The notes under the pieces were generated by a model that had not been told where the DNA came from, searched no databases, and worked only from the letters and a program-made list of their open reading frames with translations. A stretch of 33,531 nucleotides of DNA from an uncultured Bacteroidota bacterium (GTDB lineage: Bacteria; Bacteroidota; Bacteroidia; UBA4408), in NCBI GenBank assembly GCA_903840505.1, contig CAIMGI010000101.1, positions 1 to 33,531 of the forward strand, given 5' to 3'. Shown piece by piece: positions 28,290-33,531 of the stretch (positions are counted from its first letter, which is position 1; the number at the start of each line of letters is the position of its first letter). A program made the position numbers and the translations under genes.

Positions 28290-28402
28290 ATGAAAATAAA
28301 AATAACCGGGGCAACAGGTTTTTTGGTGCAGAAGGGTTAAGACAAGCAATTGAGGACAACGAAATAAATGAGATTGTTGCACTGTTGTTAAAAGGTTTGT
28401 AA
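28290..28402 (+). pseudogene. Fossil N-terminus of a Rossmann-fold NAD(P)-binding (epimerase/SDR-like) gene, frameshifted and truncated
   Basis: MKIKITGATGFL in one frame continues as GAEGLRQAIEDNEINEIVALLLKGL* if one G is restored near 28325; GATGFLGAEG is a GxxGxxG-type motif. Confidence 0.7.
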
Positions 28403-28407
28403 ATAAA

Positions 28408-30123
28408 ATGCTAAAAAGAATTTCAATTCTGTTCTTGTTGTATACGCGAATTGGCTATTCTCAATGTATGATTGTTCCTATGTCGTTGGAACAAAGGGTA
28501 AACAGTGCATCTGCTATTATAGAAGCGGAAGTAGTAAATCAAAATTGTTTTATCGACAGTGTTTCAAAACACATTTATACGCTAAGTAGTTTGAAAATAT
28601 TTAAACTTTTTAAAGGAACAGTAGTCGATGGTGATGTGTCGATTATTACCAGTGGTGGAACACTTGGCAATAAAATGGAAAGGGTAAGCGGACTATTGCA
28701 ATTGAAGCAAGGAGATATTGGTGTATTTATGTGTGAACTTGATATCAAAGGATTCAAAGTAGTGGCAGGGGTACAAGGCTTTTTACAATATGATATTGTT
28801 TCAGGAACAGTAAGCGACTGTTTTACTAAATACCCATCCTTTTCAGAAATACATTTACTTGTTACTTCTATCACAAAATTAAATTACAAACAAATTAATC
28901 CTTTTCCATTTATTCCTTCCAATCAAAAAGTAAATTCATTGGGAATTGGTTCAATAATACCATCGGTGGTTTCGGCAGGAACAGGAAATTCCATTACCAT
29001 AACAGGAACAAGCTTTGGAGCAAATAGAGGAGCGGGTAAAGTCGGATTTAAGAATGCTGATAATGGTGGACAAACTTATATTTATCCTATAGCATCGCAA
29101 TATAAAAAATGGACCGATTCAGAAATAATTGTAGAGGTGCCAACTTTGGCAGGTACCGGAAAAATACAGGTAACAAATGGCGTGACTGCAACAAGTATTA
29201 CTACGCTTACTGTTTCGTATGCACGAACCAATGAGGTTTATGAAGAAAAGGTTATAAGTCCGAATTTAGTAGATATGGGTGGAGGCGGTTATGTATGGCA
29301 ATTGCAAACAGATTTTGCTGAAAATAAGAATGCAAGTGATGCTTTTAAAAGGGCATTGGTAAATTGGCGCTGCACATCCTTGGTGAATTGGACTATAGGT
29401 GATAATACTGCTGTTGATGTTACCGATAAAGACGGTATTAATTCGGTTCGTTTTGACACAAAAAGGGAATTGCCTCAAGGAACATTGGGCGTTACTTATG
29501 CTTATTATAATTCTTGTAACGGTGTTGCAGATTGGTATGTAAGCGAATTAGATATGCTCTATAGCGATACTGCCAATTGGGAATTCGGACCGGCATCGGC
29601 AATAAATAAATTTGATTTCGAATCGGTTTGTTTGCACGAGTTGGGTCACGCACAAATGTTGGGTCACGTAATAAATAGTAACGATATAATGCATTATGCC
29701 ATTGCACCCGGACAAAACTTAAGGAGCATTGGTGCAACAAATTTAGCGGGAGCACAATTTGTATTGAATGAAAGTACAAGCCCTGTTTCTTGCGGACCAT
29801 CTGCAATGGAGTTAATTGATGTTTCGGTTTGCAATGATGTAAGTGAAGCACATTTCAGTTTTACAGGCTTAACCATTTCTCCCAACCCTTTTACAACTGA
29901 TTGTATCATAAGTTATGAAGTTCCATACGAAAGCAAAGTGGAGTTAAACATATTCGATGTATTGGGCAATAAGTTGGCTAATCCGATAAATGCAATACAA
30001 CAAAAAGGGAAACACAGTTATTTGTTATCTGCATTGGCGATGGGTCTTTCTGCGGGATTGTACATAGCAATAATTGAAGTGGACGGGACAGTTAACTCGA
30101 ATAAATTTTTGATGATAAAATAA
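28408..30123 (+). CDS. Secreted metzincin-like metalloprotease with IPT/TIG domain and T9SS sorting domain
   Basis: Signal peptide; IPSVVSAGTGNSITITGTSFGANRGAGKVGF...WTDSEIIVEVPTLAGTGKIQVTNG (IPT/TIG); LHELGHAQMLGHVINSNDIMHY; ISPNPFTTDCIISYEV...AGLYIAIIEVDGTVNSNKFLMIK. Confidence 0.87.
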   Translation: MLKRISILFLLYTRIGYSQCMIVPMSLEQRVNSASAIIEAEVVNQNCFIDSVSKHIYTLSSLKIFKLFKGTVVDGDVSIITSGGTLGNKMERVSGLLQLKQGDIGVFMCELDIKGFKVVAGVQGFLQYDIVSGTVSDCFTKYPSFSEIHLLVTSITKLNYKQINPFPFIPSNQKVNSLGIGSIIPSVVSAGTGNSITITGTSFGANRGAGKVGFKNADNGGQTYIYPIASQYKKWTDSEIIVEVPTLAGTGKIQVTNGVTATSITTLTVSYARTNEVYEEKVISPNLVDMGGGGYVWQLQTDFAENKNASDAFKRALVNWRCTSLVNWTIGDNTAVDVTDKDGINSVRFDTKRELPQGTLGVTYAYYNSCNGVADWYVSELDMLYSDTANWEFGPASAINKFDFESVCLHELGHAQMLGHVINSNDIMHYAIAPGQNLRSIGATNLAGAQFVLNESTSPVSCGPSAMELIDVSVCNDVSEAHFSFTGLTISPNPFTTDCIISYEVPYESKVELNIFDVLGNKLANPINAIQQKGKHSYLLSALAMGLSAGLYIAIIEVDGTVNSNKFLMIK

Positions 30124-30129
30124 AATGCA

Positions 30130-30363
30130 ATGAGTGAAACAACAGGTGAATTAAGCGGACAATATTTAAAGAATATCAAATTGGGGATGGAAGTGGATAT
30201 TGTATTAAAAAGAGATCAGCGTACTGGAAAACTCACCAGAGGTATCGTTAGGTGGATGCTAACCAACAAAAGCTACCACTCATATGGTATAAAGGTTATG
30301 TTAGAAACCCGTCAGGTGGGTAGGGTTCAAAAAATTATTGGATATAAGGAAGAACCTAAGTGA
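30130..30363 (+). CDS. YwbE family protein
   Basis: 77 aa: LKNIKLGMEVDIVLKRDQRTGKLTRGIVRWMLTNKSYHSYGIKVMLETRQVGRVQKI. Confidence 0.9.
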   Translation: MSETTGELSGQYLKNIKLGMEVDIVLKRDQRTGKLTRGIVRWMLTNKSYHSYGIKVMLETRQVGRVQKIIGYKEEPK

Positions 30364-30435
30364 ACTGTTAAAAAATCTTAATTACGTAACAGCCATCCAA
30401 TTCTTGCGTATTATTGTTTTATAAATAATTTCGCA

Positions 30436-30969
30436 ATGCAAAAAGTAGTTTTGTTTTTATTTTGTTTTTCTTCTCTACTTTCTTTTTCCCAGCAAAGGAC
30501 TAATCCATCTCAACAAATGTTTTATTCAATGAATAATGTAGGACGTTCAAATCCTTCTCAACAAAACATACAAATGAGTAATGTAAGCGTTGCGCGTCCT
30601 TCTAATAATCTTAATAAAAGAAATAAAATTCCTCAAGTACAAATTCAGAATATCTCTAACAATAATGATGACAACCGGAATATACAACAAGTTGTACTCG
30701 TAAACGCTGTGGAGGAGCAGGTTCAAGTAAATCAAGCGGCACAAGATAATAATGTAGGAAACCAAGTTCAATTGGCTATCAATTTGCCTAAACTTTCTGC
30801 ACCTGAGTTTCATTTTTCTCACAGTTCTTCGTCCGATTCAAAACAAAAAGTGGGATTAAAAAGAACGCTTTTTGTTAAGAGCTTTAACCTGAAAAGAAAA
30901 ATTCGCAAATTGATTCCTTCTAAAAAAATAAGAAACAGTAATCGTACAGCTTGTTTTAGTTGGAAGTAG
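30436..30969 (+). CDS. Asn/Gln-rich secreted hypothetical protein with basic C-terminus
   Basis: Signal peptide MQKVVLFLFCFSSLLSFSQQ; two RxNPSQQ units; N/Q-rich middle; terminal KRKIRKLIPSKKIRNSN. Confidence 0.65.
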   Translation: MQKVVLFLFCFSSLLSFSQQRTNPSQQMFYSMNNVGRSNPSQQNIQMSNVSVARPSNNLNKRNKIPQVQIQNISNNNDDNRNIQQVVLVNAVEEQVQVNQAAQDNNVGNQVQLAINLPKLSAPEFHFSHSSSSDSKQKVGLKRTLFVKSFNLKRKIRKLIPSKKIRNSNRTACFSWK

Positions 30970-30970
30970 A

Positions 30971-31026
30971 TAAGAATCAAGACGCAAGATCTAAGAGTCA
31001 AGACATAAGATTCAAGATGCAAGAGA
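30971..31026. repeat. Degenerate purine-rich tandem repeat (TCAAGAnncAAGAtntaAGA-type)
   Basis: aatcaagacgcaagatctaagagtcaagacataagattcaagatgcaagag: three TCAAGA-containing units, about 19-20 bp period. Confidence 0.6.
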
Positions 31027-31102
31027 GTAGCATTAACTACATCGAATTTATTTTTTTCTCATTTATTCCTGTTAAATAATTAATTTATACATTTGTTCCA
31101 TC

Positions 31103-31222
31103 AAAGGGGTGCCGAAAAGTATTTTACTAAACCGGCTGAGATTATACCCATTGGTTGTTTGCTGCTTTTTGCATAACATTCAACCAAACACCTGATCAGG
31201 GTAATGCCTGCGTAGGGAAGGT
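31103..31222 (+). ncRNA. TPP (thiamin pyrophosphate) riboswitch aptamer
   Basis: GGGGTGCC ... GGCTGAGATTATACCC ... ACCTGATCAGGGTAATGCCTGCGTAGGGAAGG matches the THI-box consensus; P3 hairpin AGTA/TACT and P5 hairpin CAGG/CCTG present. Confidence 0.95.
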
Positions 31223-31235
31223 AAATTTAATATAG

Positions 31236-31258
31236 CAGTTACTCGCTCCCTGTAACTG
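31236..31258 (+). promoter_or_regulatory. Candidate expression-platform hairpin of the TPP riboswitch
   Basis: CAGTTAC (31236-31242) / GTAACTG (31252-31258), 9-nt loop TCGCTCCCT; loop TCCCT complementary to aptamer AGGGA at 31214-31218. Confidence 0.45.
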
Positions 31259-31285
31259 TATGTTAAACTAAAAATTAGGAATAGA

Positions 31286-33531
31286 ATGAAAATTTTAACA
31301 TCAGCAATCCTCTTCTTGGGTATGCCTTTTATTGCCAATGCGCAATTTTCAATTAGTGGACAAATTACGACACAAAAAGATGGAAGTATTATTTATGGCG
31401 CTGTGGTTGCTGTCGCTAATTCATACAGTGCTGTTCAAAGCAACAGCTATGGAATTTATAAAATAAATAAGCTAAAACCCGGAACATATATCTTGTCAAT
31501 TACTATGCTCGGTTATCAAAAGCAAATTGATACGGTGCAAGTAAATGCCGATGTAGTTAAGGACATACAACTAGCGCCTAATCTGTATATGATGGATGAG
31601 GTACAAGTAAAAGCTACCCGTGCTGGAGATAAAAGTGGGATTGCTAATTCTAAAATAACAAAGGAAGATTTGGAAAAGCAAAACTTAGGTCAGGATCTTC
31701 CTTATTTATTGAATTTAACACCTTCTTTGGTTGTAACTTCCGATGCGGGTGCGGGTGTAGGATATACAGGTTTTCGAATTCGTGGAAGCGATGCTTCTCG
31801 CGTAAATGTTACCATTAATGGTGTGCCGATTAATGATGCCGAATCGCAAGGAACCTATTGGGTAGATATGCCCGATATTGTTTCGTCAGTGGATAATATA
31901 CAAATACAACGCGGAGTGGGAACTTCTACCAACGGAGCAGGAGCTTTCGGAGGTAGTGTGAATGTGCAAACGACTACATTGAATGCAAAACCCTATGCCA
32001 CTTTTGCGAATTCATATGGCTCATTTAATACCTTAAAAAATACCATCAATTTGGGAACAGGGTTGTTGAACGATAAGTTTACTGTAGATGCACGCTTGTC
32101 GCGAATAAGCTCTGATGGCTATATGCAAAGAGCCTCATCAAATTTGCATTCCTATTATTTGGCAGGAGCGTATTATGGTAAATCTACCATCGTAAAATTA
32201 ATAACGTTTAGTGGTAGCGAAAAAACATACCAAGCTTGGTATGGGGTTTTTCAGGATTCATTAAAAAGCAACCGAACCTTTAATCCGGCCGGAATGTATT
32301 ATGATGCTATCGGAAATATAAAATATTACGATAACCAAACCGATAATTACAAACAAGATTATTATCAGCTTCATTTTTCACAACGCTTGAACGATAAATT
32401 ATACTTTAATACTGCACTTCATTATACCAAGGGAAAAGGATATTATGAGGAATATAAGCAAGGCGCTGCATTTTCTGATTATGGCTTGTCTGATCCTATA
32501 ATAGGTGCAGATACTATTTTGGCTACTGATTTGGTAAGAAGAAAATGGTTGAACAATGATTTTTATGGAGCAACCTACTCCTTTAATTATACAAATAAAA
32601 GAACCGAAATTACATTGGGCGGTGCGGCAAATCAATATTATGGTTTGCACTATGGCGAAATTATTTGGGCACAGTATTCCACCAACATTCAAAAGGAGCA
32701 AGAGTATTACCGAGATTATGGTTTAAAGAATGACATCAATAATTTTTTGAAAATTTCCTATTCACTTACTTCTAAATTAACGCTGTATGGCGACTTGCAA
32801 TACCGCTCGGTGAATTATTCATTTAAAGGGTTTAACGATAGTTTAGTGTCTACACGGCAGAAAGCGAATTTGGACTTTTTTAATCCTAAAGCTGCCATTA
32901 ATTACGATATTGCTTCAAACAAAAAAATTTATTTTTCTTATGGCATTGGCAATAAAGAACCTTCACGCGATGATTATGTGCAATCCTCGCCTACAACTCG
33001 TCCTCGTCCGGAACATTTAACGGATTATGAATTGGGTTATAAGCAGCAAAACAAGAAAATTGCTTTTGGTGTGAATGCCTATTATATGGATTATAAAGAT
33101 CAGTTGGTACTTACCGGAGAAATTAACGATGTGGGTGCATACAACAGAGCCAATGTAAGTAAAAGTTACAGAACAGGAATAGAAGTGGAGTTTGCGGCAC
33201 GAATTATAAAACAGCTTACCTGGAATGCCAATGTTACCTACAGTAAAAATAAAATTGAAGAATTTACTGAGTACATTGATGATTATGATAATGGTATACA
33301 AATTGCCACTGTTCACCAAAACAAAGATATTGCTTTTTCTCCTTCTATAATTGCAGGAAGTGAAATGGTATTTGTACCGTTTAAAAATTTCTCCATTGCA
33401 TTTTTAACAAAATATGTAGGCATACAGTATTTGGATAATACTTCGGATGCAACTCGCTCACTTGACCCATATTTGGTAAACGATGTGCGACTGTCATATA
33501 GTATAAAGAGTAAACTATTTAAAGAGATTGC
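31286..33531 (+). CDS. TonB-dependent receptor with N-terminal carboxypeptidase-regulatory-like domain, probable thiamin-related transporter (partial, runs off right edge)
   Basis: Manual translation MKILTSAILFLGMPFIANAQFSISGQITTQKDGSIIYGAVVAV...LGQDLPYLLNLTPSLVVTSDAGAGVGYTGFRIRGSDASRVNVTINGVPINDAESQGTYWVDMPDIVSSVDNIQIQRGVGTSTNGAGAFGGSVNV; missing from ORF track because no stop lies in the window. Confidence 0.93.
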   Translation, partial: MKILTSAILFLGMPFIANAQFSISGQITTQKDGSIIYGAVVAVANSYSAVQSNSYGIYKINKLKPGTYILSITMLGYQKQIDTVQVNADVVKDIQLAPNLYMMDEVQVKATRAGDKSGIANSKITKEDLEKQNLGQDLPYLLNLTPSLVVTSDAGAGVGYTGFRIRGSDASRVNVTINGVPINDAESQGTYWVDMPDIVSSVDNIQIQRGVGTSTNGAGAFGGSVNVQTTTLNAKPYATFANSYGSFNTLKNTINLGTGLLNDKFTVDARLSRISSDGYMQRASSNLHSYYLAGAYYGKSTIVKLITFSGSEKTYQAWYGVFQDSLKSNRTFNPAGMYYDAIGNIKYYDNQTDNYKQDYYQLHFSQRLNDKLYFNTALHYTKGKGYYEEYKQGAAFSDYGLSDPIIGADTILATDLVRRKWLNNDFYGATYSFNYTNKRTEITLGGAANQYYGLHYGEIIWAQYSTNIQKEQEYYRDYGLKNDINNFLKISYSLTSKLTLYGDLQYRSVNYSFKGFNDSLVSTRQKANLDFFNPKAAINYDIASNKKIYFSYGIGNKEPSRDDYVQSSPTTRPRPEHLTDYELGYKQQNKKIAFGVNAYYMDYKDQLVLTGEINDVGAYNRANVSKSYRTGIEVEFAARIIKQLTWNANVTYSKNKIEEFTEYIDDYDNGIQIATVHQNKDIAFSPSIIAGSEMVFVPFKNFSIAFLTKYVGIQYLDNTSDATRSLDPYLVNDVRLSYSIKSKLFKEI

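Noticed and set aside
29266-29909. Minus-strand ORFs 29266..29478, 29492..29851 and 29694..29909
   Set aside because: Antisense to the metalloprotease CDS; composition typical of frame shadows.
30547-31022. Minus-strand ORFs opposite the N/Q-rich gene and repeat
   Set aside because: Mirror the low-complexity coding strand; the plus strand has a signal peptide and upstream spacing that fit a real gene better.
30971-31026. CAAGA repeats as a CRISPR array
   Set aside because: Units are short, degenerate and contiguous, with no unique spacers and no cas genes in the window.
32399-33319. Minus-strand ORFs 32399..32701 and 33017..33319
   Set aside because: Both are antisense to the clearly coding TonB-dependent receptor and have no family features; shadow ORFs.
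1-33531. tRNA, rRNA, transposase, integrase, phage or known defence-system genes
   Set aside because: Scanned for these and none recognised; the only RNA gene-like element supported is the TPP riboswitch.

Overview
This looks like an ordinary Bacteroidota chromosome segment: low GC, TAnnTTTG-type promoter motifs and several type IX secretion (T9SS) C-terminal sorting domains. Left to right it holds: the dnaG N-terminus; an ECF sigma/anti-sigma pair beside rseP; dxr and ruvB; a T9SS cargo protein; murI; an envelope-biogenesis cluster (two Skp/OmpH proteins, bamA, uppS, a PorG/DUF6089-like protein); GH3; LysE; a nitroreductase; the acpP-fabF-rnc-IPExxxVDY run; and a GT51 transglycosylase with a large AsmA-like N-terminal region. 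The more accessory right part (21-31 kb) has an orphan polytopic membrane protein, three T9SS cargo proteins (one PNGase F-like with LamG, one metzincin-like metalloprotease), a GNAT gene broken by an in-frame TGA, a fossil of a Rossmann-fold NAD(P)-binding gene, YiaA-like and YwbE-like genes, and an Asn/Gln-rich secreted protein. At the right edge a TPP riboswitch precedes a TonB-dependent receptor that runs off the window, so it is missing from the ORF track. I found no convincing new multi-gene system. The best leads are the riboswitch with an extra hairpin plus its TonB receptor, the two decayed genes, a perfect palindrome in the acpP promoter, and several unusual secreted proteins. All family assignments were made by eye from motifs; no database search was run.
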